A stretch of DNA of 64,000 nucleotides, taken from assembly GCF_900113035.1 (NCBI RefSeq), contig NZ_FONX01000001.1:186001-250000 (forward strand), in the 5' to 3' direction. The position numbers and the translations under genes were made by a program. The stretch is from Paracidovorax wautersii (GTDB taxonomy: Bacteria; Pseudomonadota; Gammaproteobacteria; Burkholderiales; Burkholderiaceae_C). Of the stretch, positions 17,654 through 27,257 are shown piece after piece (positions within the stretch are counted from its first letter, which is position 1; the number at the start of each line of letters is the position of its first letter). The notes under the pieces were generated by a model that had not been told where the DNA came from, searched no databases, and was given only the letters and a program-made list of their open reading frames with translations.

Positions 17654-18949
17654 TTACTTCACGACCATGAACAGGCTGGGCAGCCAGGTCGAGAACGAGG
17701 GCACGAAGGTGACCAGCGCCAGCGCGAAGATCAGCGCGCCGTAGAACGGCCAGATGGTGCGCATCACCGTGCCCACAGACACCCCGCCGATGGCGCAGCC
17801 CACGAACTGGGTGGTGCCCACGGGCGGCGTGTTCAGCCCCAGTGCGCAGTTGATGAGCATGACGATGCCGAACTGCACCGAGCTCATGCCGTAGTGCTGC
17901 GCGATGGGCAGGAAGATGGGCGTGCACAGCAGGATGGTGGCCGCCATGTCCAGGAAGGTGCCCAGCACGAAGAGGATGATGTTGATGAGCAGGAAGATCA
18001 CCCACGGCGTGCTGGTCACCTGCGACAGCATCTGCCCCGTCAGCTCGGCCACGCCGTAGAGGCTGATGAGATAGCCGAAGGTGCTGGAGATGCCGATCAG
18101 CAGCAGGATCACGCCCGTGGTGCGCACCGCTTTGGAGGCCGCCTTGATGAAGTGCTCCCACGTCAGGGTGCGGTAGAGGAAGATCGTGAGCCCCAGCGCG
18201 TAGAGCACGGCCACCGCCGCCGATTCGGTGGCGGTGAAGATGCCCGAGAGAATGCCGCCCAGGATCAGCACCACGATGAAGAGGCCCGGCAGCGCCGCCG
18301 CGAAGGAACGCCCCACGATCTGCCAGCCCGGGAAGGTGCCGGCCGGATAGCCGCGCTTGACGGCCACCAGATAGGCCGCTGCCAGGTTGCTGATGGTGAG
18401 CACCAGGGCCGGCACCAGCGCCGCCAGGATCAGCGCCGCGATCGACACCTTGCCGCCCGCCGCGAGCGAATAGATGATGAGGTTGTGGCTGGTGGGCATG
18501 AGCGCGCCGACCAGGGCCGCGTGCGTGGTCACGTTCACGGCGTAGTCGGCGTGGTAGCCCTCCTTCTTCATCATCGGGATCATCACCGCGCCCATGGCCG
18601 ACACGTCGGCCACCGGCGAGCCGGAGACGCCGCCGAACAGCGTGCAGGCCACCACGTTCGACATGCCCAGCCCGCCGCGCACATGGCCCACCAGGTTGCG
18701 CGCGAAGTTGACGATGCGGTCGGCGATGCCGCCGTACAGCATCAGCTCACCCGCGAAGATGAAGAACGGAATGGCGAGGAACGAGAAGATGCCCATGCCG
18801 GAGGTCATCTGCTGGAAGCCGACTTCCAGCGGCAGGCCCTCGTAGAGCAGCGTGGCAAGGGCCGAGAGGCCGATGGAGAAGGCCACCGGCACGCCCAGCA
18901 GCAGGAAGGCCGTGAAAGACAGGCACAGGATCACAAGTGGAATGGTCAT
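17654..18949 (-). CDS. dctM: TRAP transporter large permease (DctM)
   Basis: Large TRAP membrane subunit of 431 residues with many hydrophobic helices. DctM-type segments include FAGELMLYGGIADRIVNFARN, GGVSGSPVADVSAMGAVMIP and INCALGLNTPPVGTTQFVGC. It is the ion-coupled channel that takes the substrate handed over by the binding protein DctP. ATG 18949 is used. It follows dctQ by 14 bases in the order dctP-dctQ-dctM. The adjacent uronate dehydrogenase and lactonase suggest a hexuronate or aldarate substrate. Confidence 0.96.
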   Translation of the reverse strand: MTIPLVILCLSFTAFLLLGVPVAFSIGLSALATLLYEGLPLEVGFQQMTSGMGIFSFLAIPFFIFAGELMLYGGIADRIVNFARNLVGHVRGGLGMSNVVACTLFGGVSGSPVADVSAMGAVMIPMMKKEGYHADYAVNVTTHAALVGALMPTSHNLIIYSLAAGGKVSIAALILAALVPALVLTISNLAAAYLVAVKRGYPAGTFPGWQIVGRSFAAALPGLFIVVLILGGILSGIFTATESAAVAVLYALGLTIFLYRTLTWEHFIKAASKAVRTTGVILLLIGISSTFGYLISLYGVAELTGQMLSQVTSTPWVIFLLINIILFVLGTFLDMAATILLCTPIFLPIAQHYGMSSVQFGIVMLINCALGLNTPPVGTTQFVGCAIGGVSVGTVMRTIWPFYGALIFALALVTFVPSFSTWLPSLFMVVK

Positions 18950-18963
18950 GGCGTGTCTCGCTT

Positions 18964-19452
18964 TCAGCCCCAGGCGGGCTCGACTTCGCGGCCTTGGGCC
19001 AGCGCGATGATGTGCTCGATGGAGAACATCACGATGAGCACGCCCGCAATGGAGGCCGGCACGTATTTCCAGCCCTCCGAGATCCACAGCGTGGGCAGGC
19101 GGTAGCTCCACACCGATTCGGCGAGCGAGGCGCAGCTCCAGGCCATGACGGCGCCGAAGACCAGGATCAGCGCGTGGATGAGGTATTCCATCTTCAGGCG
19201 GAGCCAGTCGGGCGCCAGCACCAGGAAGGATTCGAGCCCGATGTGGCCGGCGTCACGCACGCCCACCGCCACGCCGAACATCGTCACGTAGAGCACCAGC
19301 AGCAGCGCCAGGCTTTCGGCCCAGGTGGGCGTGTTGTTGAGCACGTAGCGGCCGAACACCTGCCAGCTCACCGCGCAGATCACGGCAACGAGGCCGACGA
19401 TGCCCAGCCACATGCACGCACGCGCCAGCGCGCGACACAGTCTTGTGTACAT
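18964..19452 (-). CDS. dctQ: TRAP transporter small permease (DctQ)
   Basis: Small TRAP subunit of 162 residues with four predicted helices (IVGLVAVICAVSWQVFGRYVL, LALLLVLYVTMFGVAVGV, a helix around EYLIHALILVFGAVMAW, and VPASIAGVLIVMFSIEHII). The TPTWAESLALLLVLY and GHIGLESFL segments are typical. It pairs with DctM in the inner membrane. It lies between dctP and dctM in the leftward aldarate operon. Confidence 0.95.
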   Translation of the reverse strand: MYTRLCRALARACMWLGIVGLVAVICAVSWQVFGRYVLNNTPTWAESLALLLVLYVTMFGVAVGVRDAGHIGLESFLVLAPDWLRLKMEYLIHALILVFGAVMAWSCASLAESVWSYRLPTLWISEGWKYVPASIAGVLIVMFSIEHIIALAQGREVEPAWG

Positions 19453-19534
19453 AAGATTCAGGGTGAAAAGTGCCTGCAGCGCCCGTTTGCAGGGCGCATT
19501 CAGCTATTGATTCAGGAGCAGATGGCGGGGCGGG

Positions 19535-20512
19535 TCACTTCGTGTCCTGCACGCGCTTGACCAGGTCCTTGAGGCGCGCGTCGGTGATGAACTTGTCATA
19601 GACCGGCTTCATCGCGGCCTGGAACGGGGCCTTGTCCACCTCGATGATCTCGGCGCCGCCGGCCTTCACGACCGCCAGCGACTTGATCTCGCGCTCGGCC
19701 CACTGCTTGCGCATGTAGGGCACCGATTCCTTGGCCGCCTGGCGGATCCAGCCCTGCTCCTGGGGCGAGAGGCGGTCCCAGGCGCGCTTGGAAAAGAGCA
19801 GCATCTCGGGCGCCATCGAATGCTCGGTCTTGGTGTAGTACTTGGCGACCTCGAAGGCGCGCGAGCTTTCGTAGGTCGGGTAGTTGTTCTCGGCCGCGTC
19901 GATCAGGCCGGTCTTCAGGCCCGTATAGACCTCGCCCATGGGCATGGGCGTGGCGTTGGCGCCCATGGCCTCGATCATGCTCACCCACAGGTCCGACTGC
20001 TGCACGCGCACCTTCAGGCCCTTCATGTCGGCCAGGCTGCGCACCGGCTTCTTGGCGGTGAACATCGAGCGCGCGCCGCTGTCGTAGAACGCCAGGCCGA
20101 TGAAGCCCTGCTTCTCGCAGCTCTTGAGGATCTCTTCGCCGATCGGGCCGTCCAGCACCTTGTGCAGGTGATCGACCGAGCGGAAGAGGAAGGGCATGGT
20201 CGGCACCTGCGTCTCGGGGCAGATGTTGTTCATGGGCGCGATGTTCACGCGCACCATCTGCAGCGCGCCGATCTTGGCCTGCTCGATGGTGTCCTTCTCG
20301 TTGCCCAAAGCGCCGTTGTTGAAGACCTTGATGGAGTGCTTGCCGCCCGAAAGCTCCTTGAGCCGCTCGCCCATGAACTTGACGGCGGTGACGGTGGGGT
20401 AGTCGTCGGGGTGGATGTCGGCCGAGCGGAACTCGGTGGCGCCCGCGCCGAAGGCCATCAGGCCGGCCGCCACCGCAGCCAGCGTGCGCTTGAAGAAGGT
20501 CGATTGCGTCAT
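19535..20512 (-). CDS. dctP: TRAP transporter substrate-binding protein (DctP)
   Basis: Periplasmic receptor of 325 residues with a signal peptide of about 25 residues ([18 protein letters not shown]). DctP features include [40 protein letters not shown], and the ligand-binding arginine region [13 protein letters not shown] followed by [13 protein letters not shown]. It delivers an organic or sugar acid to DctQM. ATG 20512 (MTQSTFFKR) is chosen because the signal peptide follows directly. Genome context indicates uronates or aldarates. Confidence 0.95.
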   Translation of the reverse strand: MTQSTFFKRTLAAVAAGLMAFGAGATEFRSADIHPDDYPTVTAVKFMGERLKELSGGKHSIKVFNNGALGNEKDTIEQAKIGALQMVRVNIAPMNNICPETQVPTMPFLFRSVDHLHKVLDGPIGEEILKSCEKQGFIGLAFYDSGARSMFTAKKPVRSLADMKGLKVRVQQSDLWVSMIEAMGANATPMPMGEVYTGLKTGLIDAAENNYPTYESSRAFEVAKYYTKTEHSMAPEMLLFSKRAWDRLSPQEQGWIRQAAKESVPYMRKQWAEREIKSLAVVKAGGAEIIEVDKAPFQAAMKPVYDKFITDARLKDLVKRVQDTK

Positions 20513-20594
20513 GTTTGTCTGCCTCTGTCTTGTCGGTTGGGAATGGGAAGGAAACGTGTCGTTGTCGAAAGCAGGAAATCCGCGCGCCGCGTCG

Positions 20595-21623
20595 TCAGCC
20601 CGCGAAGCGGAAGGCCGGCTCCGGCAGGCCCTGCACGCCGGGGCGCAGCGCGAACACGCCGCCCGCGAGCGGCTGGTCGGACAGATCGATGCCCGCGGGG
20701 CGGATGGAGGTGACGTAGAGCGTGTCCAGCGCCGGGCCGCCGAAGGCGCACATGGCGGGCTTCCTGACCGGCACGGCGAGGGACCGGTCCAGCCGGCCAT
20801 CGGGCGTGAAGCGGTGCACCAGGCCCGCGTCGTTGCCGCAGATCCAGTAGCAGCCGTCGGCATCGACGGCGGCGCCGTCGGGCCGGCCGGGCAAGGGCCG
20901 CATGTCCACGAAGAGGCGCCGGTTGTGGGGCGTGCCGGTGTCGGTGTCGTAATCGAAGGCCCAGATGGACTGCACCTCGGGGTGCGAGTCCGAGAGGTAC
21001 ATCGTGCGGCCGTCCGGGCTGAAGGCGATGCCGTTGGGCACGATCAGTTCGCCCAGCGCCAGATCGGCCAGCGCGCCCTGCGCGGCCTCCTGCGGGCCGA
21101 AGCGATAGACGCGGCCCACGCGGGCGGCGGCGCTCATGTCCTGCAGCATGGTGCCGGCGATGAAGCGGCCCTGCCGGTCGCAGCGGCCGTCGTTGAAGCG
21201 CATGCCGGGGCGGGCATGGGCCACGGCGGCGAGCGGGTGGGCGGCGAGCAGCTCGCATTCGCCGCAGCCGTGACCATCGCCCGCTGCGCCAGGCGATGCG
21301 CCCTGCGGCACCTCCAGCAGGAAGAGCCCGCTTTCCAGCCCCGCGATCCAGCGGCGGGCGGCAGCGCCCTGCCCTTCACCGGCATCGCGGGCGGCGCCCT
21401 GCACCGCCGCCATGCAGGCCAGCATCTCGGGCGCCTGCCAGCGGCTGTGGCGGCTGGCGGCGCCGGCATCTGCCGCACTGGCAGACCAGCGGTGCAGCAC
21501 GCCTGCGGGAATGTCGGCCCAGTAGAGCGCCTGTTCGTCCGCGCGCCAGACGGGGCTCTCGCCCGTGGCGCAGCGCGCATCCAGCACCAGTTCGGCGGCA
21601 GAGTGAGCAGCGTGTATCGGCAT
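20595..21623 (-). CDS. SMP-30/gluconolactonase-family lactonase
   Basis: Six-bladed beta-propeller lactonase of 342 residues. The metal-site motifs are [20 protein letters not shown] near residue 20, [14 protein letters not shown], and [17 protein letters not shown]. Uronate dehydrogenase makes an aldaro-lactone, and a lactonase opens it to the aldarate. The gene follows udh after eight bases and precedes dctP, which fits that role better than a general gluconolactonase. ATG 21623 is chosen, with CTGAGG just upstream. Confidence 0.9.
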   Translation of the reverse strand: MPIHAAHSAAELVLDARCATGESPVWRADEQALYWADIPAGVLHRWSASAADAGAASRHSRWQAPEMLACMAAVQGAARDAGEGQGAAARRWIAGLESGLFLLEVPQGASPGAAGDGHGCGECELLAAHPLAAVAHARPGMRFNDGRCDRQGRFIAGTMLQDMSAAARVGRVYRFGPQEAAQGALADLALGELIVPNGIAFSPDGRTMYLSDSHPEVQSIWAFDYDTDTGTPHNRRLFVDMRPLPGRPDGAAVDADGCYWICGNDAGLVHRFTPDGRLDRSLAVPVRKPAMCAFGGPALDTLYVTSIRPAGIDLSDQPLAGGVFALRPGVQGLPEPAFRFAG

Positions 21624-21631
21624 GGCCCGCC

Positions 21632-22444
21632 TCAGGATTCGAACGGGCCCTGGGCCGTGAACGCGCCGCCCTGATAGACGGCCACCGGATCGTCGGCGGC
21701 CGGCGCGGGCTGCGCCTCGACCTGGGCGCGGAAGCGCTCGGAACTGTCGCGCGGCGCGTAGCCCAGGTGCTCGGCGGCATGGTTGTCCCACCAGGCGTCG
21801 GGGTTGTCCGATACGCCGAACACCACGGTGTGGCCCACGCCCGGCGTGAAGAGCGCCTTCTGCACCAGTTGCGTCAGGTCGTCGAAGCTGAGCCAGGTGT
21901 GGAGCATGCGCCGGTCCTTGGGCTCGGGGAACGAGGAGCCGATGCGCAGGCTCACGGTCTCGATGCCGTAGCGGTCGAAGTAGAAGCTCGCCATGTCTTC
22001 GCCGAAGGACTTGGACAGGCCGTAGTAGCCATCGGGCCGGCGCGGCGAGAGCGCGTCGATGCGCTCGTCCTGCCGGTAGAAGCCGATTACATGGTTGGAA
22101 CTGGCGAACACCACGCGGCGCACGCCATGGCGGCGGGCGGCCTCGTAGATGTGGAACACGCCCTTGATGTTGGCTTCGAGGATCTGCTCGAAGGGCCGCT
22201 CCACCGACACGCCGCCCAGATGCACGATGGCGTCGCAGCCCGCGACCAGCGCATCGACGGCGGCCTTGTCGGCCAGATCGCAGGCCACGACTTCTTCGGC
22301 CGCGCTGCGGGCGGGCTCCACGGCGGCGATGTCGGAAAGGCGGACCACATCGGCAAAGGCCGGCAGCCGCTCGCGCAGCACCCGGCCGAGGCCGCCGGCT
22401 GCGCCGGTCAACAGAATGCGGGGAAGGCGGGATACAGTGGTCAT
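21632..22444 (-). CDS. udh: Uronate dehydrogenase (NAD-dependent)
   Basis: Short-chain-type dehydrogenase of 270 residues (279 if it starts at ATG 22471). It carries the nucleotide motif TGAAGGLGR (residues 13-21), VACDLADKAAVDALVAGCDAIVHLGG, FASSNHVIGFY and the catalytic Y141-x3-K145 of YYGLSK. These match known Agrobacterium and Pseudomonas uronate dehydrogenases, which oxidise galacturonate or glucuronate to the aldarolactone. The lactonase is next in the operon, and glucarate dehydratase lies across the divergent regulator. The GTTGT/ACAAC palindrome overlaps its promoter region. Confidence 0.93.
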   Translation of the reverse strand: MTTVSRLPRILLTGAAGGLGRVLRERLPAFADVVRLSDIAAVEPARSAAEEVVACDLADKAAVDALVAGCDAIVHLGGVSVERPFEQILEANIKGVFHIYEAARRHGVRRVVFASSNHVIGFYRQDERIDALSPRRPDGYYGLSKSFGEDMASFYFDRYGIETVSLRIGSSFPEPKDRRMLHTWLSFDDLTQLVQKALFTPGVGHTVVFGVSDNPDAWWDNHAAEHLGYAPRDSSERFRAQVEAQPAPAADDPVAVYQGGAFTAQGPFES

Positions 22445-22473
22445 GGAAGGTTCAAACGCCTGGTTTGTCATAT

Positions 22474-22486
22474 GTTGTCGTACAAC
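22474..22486. promoter_or_regulatory. Palindromic operator between udh and the GntR gene
   Basis: GTTGTCGTACAAC is a perfect inverted repeat (arms GTTGT and ACAAC, spacer CGT) in the gap between the divergent udh operon and the GntR gene. GntR/FCD regulators typically bind such short dyads. The same arms recur at 23722-23741. Confidence 0.65.
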
Positions 22487-22509
22487 TTCTACGGGATTAT
22501 CATCAGACC

Positions 22510-23295
22510 ATGAGCACGTCGCCAACGGGATTACCCGCATCTCCCCCTGAAGCCGCCGCCGGCCCCCACGCCGCGCCGGCCCCGGCACGGCGGGTGCGCG
22601 GGCTGGCCAACGTGCTGGTCGAAAACGTCTGCGCGCAGATCCGCGACCGGGTGCTCAACCCCGGCGACAAGCTGCCCACCGAAACCGAGCTGATGCGCGT
22701 GCACGACGTGAGCCGCACCGTGGTGCGCGAGGCGCTCTCCAAGATGCAGGCCGCCGGCCTCGTGGAAACGCGCCACGGCATCGGCACCTTCGTGCTGCCG
22801 CCCCGCGCGGGCGGCGTGTTCCGGCTCGACGCATCGGAACTCGCCGCCTCCGTCGATGTGCTCGCCGTGCTGGAGCTGCGCATCAGCCTGGAGACGGAAT
22901 CGGCCGGCCTCGCGGCGCAGCGCCGCACCGACGAGCATCTGGCGGCGATGCGCAGCGCGCTCGACGACTTCGCGCGCAGCATGGCCGAGGGCGACGACGC
23001 CGTGGCGCACGACTTCCGCTTCCACCTGCAGATCGCACAGGCCACGGGCAATCCGTACTTCGCGGACATCATGAATCACCTGGGCACCACGCTCATCCCG
23101 CGCACGCGCATCCCGGCCATCCGCAATGCGCCGGCGAGCGACGCCTACCTGCAGCGCGTGAACCGCGAGCACGAAGAGATCTTCATGGCCATCGCCCGGC
23201 AGGATGCGGAATCGGCCCGCGCCGCCATGCGCATCCACCTCACCAACAGCCGCGAGCGGCTGCGGCTGGCGCAGGAAGCGGCCAAGGCGGGTTGA
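22510..23295 (+). CDS. GntR-family (FCD) regulator of the aldarate island
   Basis: Regulator of 261 residues from ATG 22510. The winged helix lies at about residues 40-105 (LPTETELMRVHDVSRTVVREAL, GLVETRHGIGTFVLPP), and the FCD effector domain at about 115-250, with metal-type ligands in HDFRFHLQIA and the HEEIF region. It sits between two opposed sets of hexuronate genes, each preceded by a GTTGT/ACAAC dyad. It is therefore the likely uronate- or aldarate-sensing repressor. The first 25 residues are Pro/Ala-rich and poorly ordered. Confidence 0.92.
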   Translation: MSTSPTGLPASPPEAAAGPHAAPAPARRVRGLANVLVENVCAQIRDRVLNPGDKLPTETELMRVHDVSRTVVREALSKMQAAGLVETRHGIGTFVLPPRAGGVFRLDASELAASVDVLAVLELRISLETESAGLAAQRRTDEHLAAMRSALDDFARSMAEGDDAVAHDFRFHLQIAQATGNPYFADIMNHLGTTLIPRTRIPAIRNAPASDAYLQRVNREHEEIFMAIARQDAESARAAMRIHLTNSRERLRLAQEAAKAG

Positions 23296-23433
23296 AGGCG
23301 GCGGGCAGCGCGCTGCCCCACGCACCCACGCACCCACGCCGCAGCAGGCATGGCGACCGAGTGCTGCGGGGCATGCGCCGCACCGCATTCCCTCTCCGGC
23401 ATCAAGAGCCCAAAGTGCCCGGGGCCCAGGTGG

Positions 23434-23470
23434 ATCAAGCGCATAGCGCTCTTGATTTAATAGCAAACGC
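23434..23470 (-). repeat. Dispersed ATAGC-type palindromic element
   Basis: ATCAAGCGC-ATA-GCGCTCTTGAT makes an imperfect hairpin followed by TTAATAGCAAACGC. It resembles the short elements at 32729, 40341, 48820, 51171, 55463 and 61750, which combine an ATAGC segment with a G+C-rich stem. Confidence 0.5.
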
Positions 23471-23721
23471 AGAGGCGACGGGCGCAATGGCTGCCGCAGC
23501 CCGCGCACCGGCAGCCATCCACGGGCCCGGCATCGCGTCGTAGCGCCGTCGCCGCGCAATCCAGCCAGGCCTGCACAAGGCGATCAACCATCTCCAGCGC
23601 CGGGGCGCGACGCACACCCACGGCATCGGGCCCCCTTCCGCCCCTCCACGCATCGCCGCCTGCGACGGCCACCCACCCCTCAGCTACGGGATTTCACTGC
23701 CTTGCCGTCTTCAATTCATCA

Positions 23722-23741
23722 GTTGTATGATGACCTACAAC
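23722..23741. promoter_or_regulatory. Second GTTGT/ACAAC operator, upstream of the Bug-kdgD-gudD operon
   Basis: Arms GTTGTA (23722-23727) and TACAAC (23736-23741) flank eight bases. They lie 23 bases before the Bug start at 23765. They share half-sites with the operator at 22474-22486, although the spacing is longer, so the binding geometry may differ. Confidence 0.5.
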
Positions 23742-23764
23742 AAGCCCAAATGAAGAAGACATCC

Positions 23765-24736
23765 ATGACTTTGACCCGTCGTCTGGCGCTCGCCGGCCTG
23801 TCCGCATTACTCTGCGGCACCGCCGCCATGGCACAGCCGGCGGCGTGGCCCTCCCGCCCCATCCGCCTGGTCGTGCCCTACCCGCCCGGCGGCAGCTCGG
23901 ACATCATCGCGCGCTCGATCAGCCAGCCGCTGTCGGAAGCGCTGCGGCAGCCGGTCATCGTCGAGAACAAGCCCGGCGCCAACGGCAACCTCGGGGCGGA
24001 CGCCGTCGCCAAGGCCGCGCCCGACGGCTACACGCTGCTGCTGTGCGATGTGGGCGCGCTGGCGATCAGCCCGTCCATCTATACCAGGCTGCAGTTCGAT
24101 CCCTCCAAGGACCTGCGCGGCGTGACCATGCTGGCTTACTCGCCCCACCTGCTGGTGGTGCACCCTTCGGTCAAGGCCAACAACCTGAAGGAGCTGGTGG
24201 CGCTGTCGCGCAAGGAAGACCTGAACTTCGCCGTGACGGCCACCGGCAGCGCGCCCCACCTGGCCGGCGTGGCGCTGGAGCGCGCCAGCGGCGCCCGCTG
24301 GCAGTACGTGCCCTACAAGGGCGGCGTCACCGCCATCCAGGACACGGTCGCCGGCCAGACCCAGATCCTCATGAACGGCATGCTGGCCACCCTGCCCCAG
24401 GTGCAGAGCGGCAAGCTCAAGGTGCTGGGCGTTTCCAAGGCCACGCGCATGCCGCTGATCGGCGACGTGCCCACGCTGGCCGAGCAAGGCGTGGCCGGCT
24501 TCGAATCCGGCACCTGGCAAGGCATCCTCGCGCCCAAGGGCACGCCCGAGGCCATCGTGCAGCAGCTGAACCGGGCGCTGATCGGCGTCATCCGCTCGGC
24601 CGACATCCGCTCGCGCCTGGCCGGCCAGGGCGCCGAGGTGGTCACCATGACGCCCGCCGAGCAGGACCGCTTCTTCGCCAAGGAACGCGCGCGCTGGGCC
24701 GGCGTGGTGCAGGCCGCCGCCATCCGCCTGGACTGA
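23765..24736 (+). CDS. Bug/TctC-family periplasmic solute-binding protein
   Basis: Bug protein of about 323 residues with a signal peptide ([20 protein letters not shown], cleavage near MAQ). Motifs are [38 protein letters not shown] and [23 protein letters not shown] 23765 has AGAAG six bases upstream; ATG 23750 would add five residues but has no Shine-Dalgarno and lies close to the operator. It heads the rightward operon with kdgD and gudD and so probably binds an aldarate or uronate. Confidence 0.92.
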   Translation: MTLTRRLALAGLSALLCGTAAMAQPAAWPSRPIRLVVPYPPGGSSDIIARSISQPLSEALRQPVIVENKPGANGNLGADAVAKAAPDGYTLLLCDVGALAISPSIYTRLQFDPSKDLRGVTMLAYSPHLLVVHPSVKANNLKELVALSRKEDLNFAVTATGSAPHLAGVALERASGARWQYVPYKGGVTAIQDTVAGQTQILMNGMLATLPQVQSGKLKVLGVSKATRMPLIGDVPTLAEQGVAGFESGTWQGILAPKGTPEAIVQQLNRALIGVIRSADIRSRLAGQGAEVVTMTPAEQDRFFAKERARWAGVVQAAAIRLD

Positions 24737-24804
24737 AAGCCCACGCCCTGCCGCATCCCCACGCATCCCTTCCCTTTCCCGTACCCAGCCCTTCCCACAC
24801 CGCC

Positions 24805-25716
24805 ATGCAACCTCAAGAACTCAAGACCATCATGGGCTCCGGCCTGCTGTCCTTTCCCGTCACCGACTTCGACGCGCAGGGCAACTTCAACGCCCGCTCG
24901 TATGCCGAGCGCCTGGAATGGCTGGCCCCGTATGGCGCCAGCGCGCTCTTCGCGGCCGGTGGCACGGGGGAATTCTTCTCGCTGACGGCGGACGAATACC
25001 CCGCCATCATCCAGACGGCAGTGGACACCTGCCGCGGCAAGGTGCCGATCATCGCGGGCGCCGGAGGCCCCACGCGCTTCGCCATCCAGTGCGCGCAGGC
25101 CGCCGAGAAAGCCGGCGCCCACGGCATCCTGCTGCTGCCGCACTACCTGACCGAAGCCGGCCAGGAAGGCCTTGCCGCCCACGTCGAGGCGGTCTGCAAG
25201 AGCGTGAACTTCGGCGTGATCGTCTACAACCGCGGCCAGAGCCGCTTCACGCCCGACACGCTCGCACGCCTGGCCGACCGCAACGCCAACCTGGTGGGCT
25301 TCAAGGACGGCGTGGGCGACATCGAGGCGATGAATTCCATCTACATGAAGATGGGCGACCGCGTGGCCTACCTGGGCGGCCTGCCCACGGCCGAGGTCTA
25401 TGCCGCCGCCTACAAGGCCATGGGCACGCCGGTGTATTCGTCGGCGGTGTTCAACTTCATCCCCAAGACGGCGATGGATTTCTATCACGCCGTCGCGAGC
25501 GACGACCAGGCCACCCAGCACCGCCTGCTGCGCGAATTCTTCATGCCCTATCTGGAACTGCGCAACCGCACGCCGGGCTATGCCGTGAGCATCGTGAAGG
25601 CCGGCGCCAAGCTGGTCGGCCATGATGCCGGCCCGGTGCGCGCGCCGCTTTCCGACCTGAAGCCCGCGGAGATGGAACAGCTCAAGGCGCTCATCGACAA
25701 GCTGGGCCCTCAATGA
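24805..25716 (+). CDS. kdgD: 5-dehydro-4-deoxyglucarate dehydratase
   Basis: Class I aldolase-fold protein of 303 residues, the exact family length. The Schiff-base lysine is K167 in VGFKDGVGD, the catalytic tyrosine is Y141 in VIVYNRGQ, and [12 protein letters not shown] is the family's N-terminal pocket motif. It dehydrates and decarboxylates 5-dehydro-4-deoxyglucarate to 2-oxoglutarate semialdehyde. It lies between a Bug protein and gudD, which supplies its substrate. The semialdehyde dehydrogenase needed to reach 2-oxoglutarate is not adjacent. Confidence 0.95.
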   Translation: MQPQELKTIMGSGLLSFPVTDFDAQGNFNARSYAERLEWLAPYGASALFAAGGTGEFFSLTADEYPAIIQTAVDTCRGKVPIIAGAGGPTRFAIQCAQAAEKAGAHGILLLPHYLTEAGQEGLAAHVEAVCKSVNFGVIVYNRGQSRFTPDTLARLADRNANLVGFKDGVGDIEAMNSIYMKMGDRVAYLGGLPTAEVYAAAYKAMGTPVYSSAVFNFIPKTAMDFYHAVASDDQATQHRLLREFFMPYLELRNRTPGYAVSIVKAGAKLVGHDAGPVRAPLSDLKPAEMEQLKALIDKLGPQ

Positions 25717-25806
25717 AGCGCGCTGCGCCGGGCGGGCCCTGCAACGCACGCCCGGCGCAGCTCAACTCCCACACTCCTGGCGCTCTTTCCTTCTCTTCGC
25801 AACCCC

Positions 25807-27147
25807 ATGCCCTCCAGCCCCTCGCACACCCCCAAGATCACCGGCCTGCGCGTCGTTCCGGTCGCCGGCCATGACAGCATGCTGCTCAACCTGAGCGGCG
25901 CCCATGGCCCGTTCTTCACGCGCAACCTGCTCATCCTCACGGACAGCGCGGGGCACACGGGCGTGGGCGAGGTGCCCGGCGGCGAGAAGATCCACCAGAC
26001 GCTGGAAGACGCGCGCGAGCTGATCGTGGGGCAACCCATCGGCGCGCACCACGCCATCCTGAACGCCATGCGCGCGCGCTTCGCCGACCGCGACAGCGGC
26101 GGTCGGGGCCTGCAGACCTTCGATCTGCGCGTGGCCATCCATGCTGTCACGGCCGCCGAATCCGCCCTGCTCGACCTGCTCGGGCAGCACCTGGAAGTGC
26201 CGGTGGCCGCCTTGCTGGGCGAAGGCCAGCAGCGCGATGCCGTTCAGATGCTGGGCTATCTCTTCTTCATCGGCGACCGCGAACGCACCGACCTGCCCTA
26301 CCGCAGCGAACCCGGCGCAGCCGACGACTGGCAGCGCATCCGCCACGAACCCGCCATGACGCCCGAATCCATCGTGCGCCTGGCGGAAGCCGCCCATGCC
26401 CGCTACGGCTTTGCCGACTTCAAGCTCAAGGGCGGCGTGCTGCGCGGAGCGGAAGAAGTCGAAGCCATCCGCGCGCTGCACGACCGCTTTCCGCAGGCGC
26501 GCGTCACGCTGGACCCCAACGGCGGCTGGCTGCTGAAAGACGCCATCCGCCTGACCCGCGACCTGCACGGCGTGATGGCCTATGCCGAAGACCCCTGCGG
26601 CGCCGAAGGCGTGTTCTCCGGCCGCGAGGTCATGGCGGAATTCCGGCGCGCCACGGGTCTGCCCACTGCCACCAACATGATCGCCACCGACTGGCGCGAG
26701 ATGGTCCACAGCCTGTCGCTGCAGTCGGTGGACATTCCGCTGGCCGACCCGCACTTCTGGACCATGGCCGGCTCGGTGCGCGTGGCCCAGCTCTGCCAGG
26801 CCTGGGGCCTCACCTGGGGCTCGCACTCCAACAACCATTTCGACGTCTCGCTGGCCATGTTCACCCACGTGGCCGCCGCCGCCCCCGGCCAGGTCACTGC
26901 CATCGACACGCACTGGATCTGGCAGGACGGCCAGCACCTGACGCGCAACCCGCTCCAGATCGAGGGCGGCTACGTGCAGGTGCCCACCCGTCCCGGGCTG
27001 GGCGTGGAACTGGACATGGACGCCGTCGAACGCGCGCACCAGCTCTACCTGCAGCACGGCCTGGGCGCACGCGACGACAGCATCGCCATGCAGTACCTGA
27101 TGCCTGGCTGGAAGTTCGACAACAAGCGGCCTTGCATGGTGCGATAG
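25807..27147 (+). CDS. gudD: Glucarate dehydratase
   Basis: Enolase-superfamily enzyme of 446 residues. Key residues align with E. coli glucarate dehydratase: the KxK motif K206/K208 in FKLKGG, D236 in DPNGG, the following EDPCG glutamate, and H340 in SHSNNHFD. It dehydrates D-glucarate to 5-dehydro-4-deoxyglucarate, the substrate of KdgD just upstream. Starting from glucuronate or galacturonate, udh and the lactonase would provide the aldarate. The G+C-rich hairpin soon after the stop may end the operon. Confidence 0.95.
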   Translation: MPSSPSHTPKITGLRVVPVAGHDSMLLNLSGAHGPFFTRNLLILTDSAGHTGVGEVPGGEKIHQTLEDARELIVGQPIGAHHAILNAMRARFADRDSGGRGLQTFDLRVAIHAVTAAESALLDLLGQHLEVPVAALLGEGQQRDAVQMLGYLFFIGDRERTDLPYRSEPGAADDWQRIRHEPAMTPESIVRLAEAAHARYGFADFKLKGGVLRGAEEVEAIRALHDRFPQARVTLDPNGGWLLKDAIRLTRDLHGVMAYAEDPCGAEGVFSGREVMAEFRRATGLPTATNMIATDWREMVHSLSLQSVDIPLADPHFWTMAGSVRVAQLCQAWGLTWGSHSNNHFDVSLAMFTHVAAAAPGQVTAIDTHWIWQDGQHLTRNPLQIEGGYVQVPTRPGLGVELDMDAVERAHQLYLQHGLGARDDSIAMQYLMPGWKFDNKRPCMVR

Positions 27148-27207
27148 GCAGCGGTAGCGACCAGGGCCGGCGGCCTTCGGCATGCCGGCGCCGGAACGCG
27201 GCGCACA

Positions 27208-27250
27208 AAGAAAAACCGCCACAGCCTGGAAAAACCAGAGTGTGGCGGTG
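27208..27250 (-). terminator. Intrinsic terminator of ssrA
   Basis: ACCGCCACA (27215-27223) and TGTGGCGGT (27241-27249) form a stem. Read on the minus strand it is followed by a T run, just after the 3' CCA end of tmRNA. An inner CTGG/CCAG pair extends the hairpin. Confidence 0.8.
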
Positions 27251-27257
27251 TCTTGGG

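Larger units (their letters stand above)
23296..23764. other. Intergenic region between the GntR gene and the Bug-kdgD-gudD operon
   Basis: About 470 bases with no convincing coding sequence. It contains a REP-like palindrome at 23434-23470 and the second GTTGT/ACAAC dyad at 23722-23741. The small readings here lack start signals and coding bias, so I call no gene. Confidence 0.6.
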
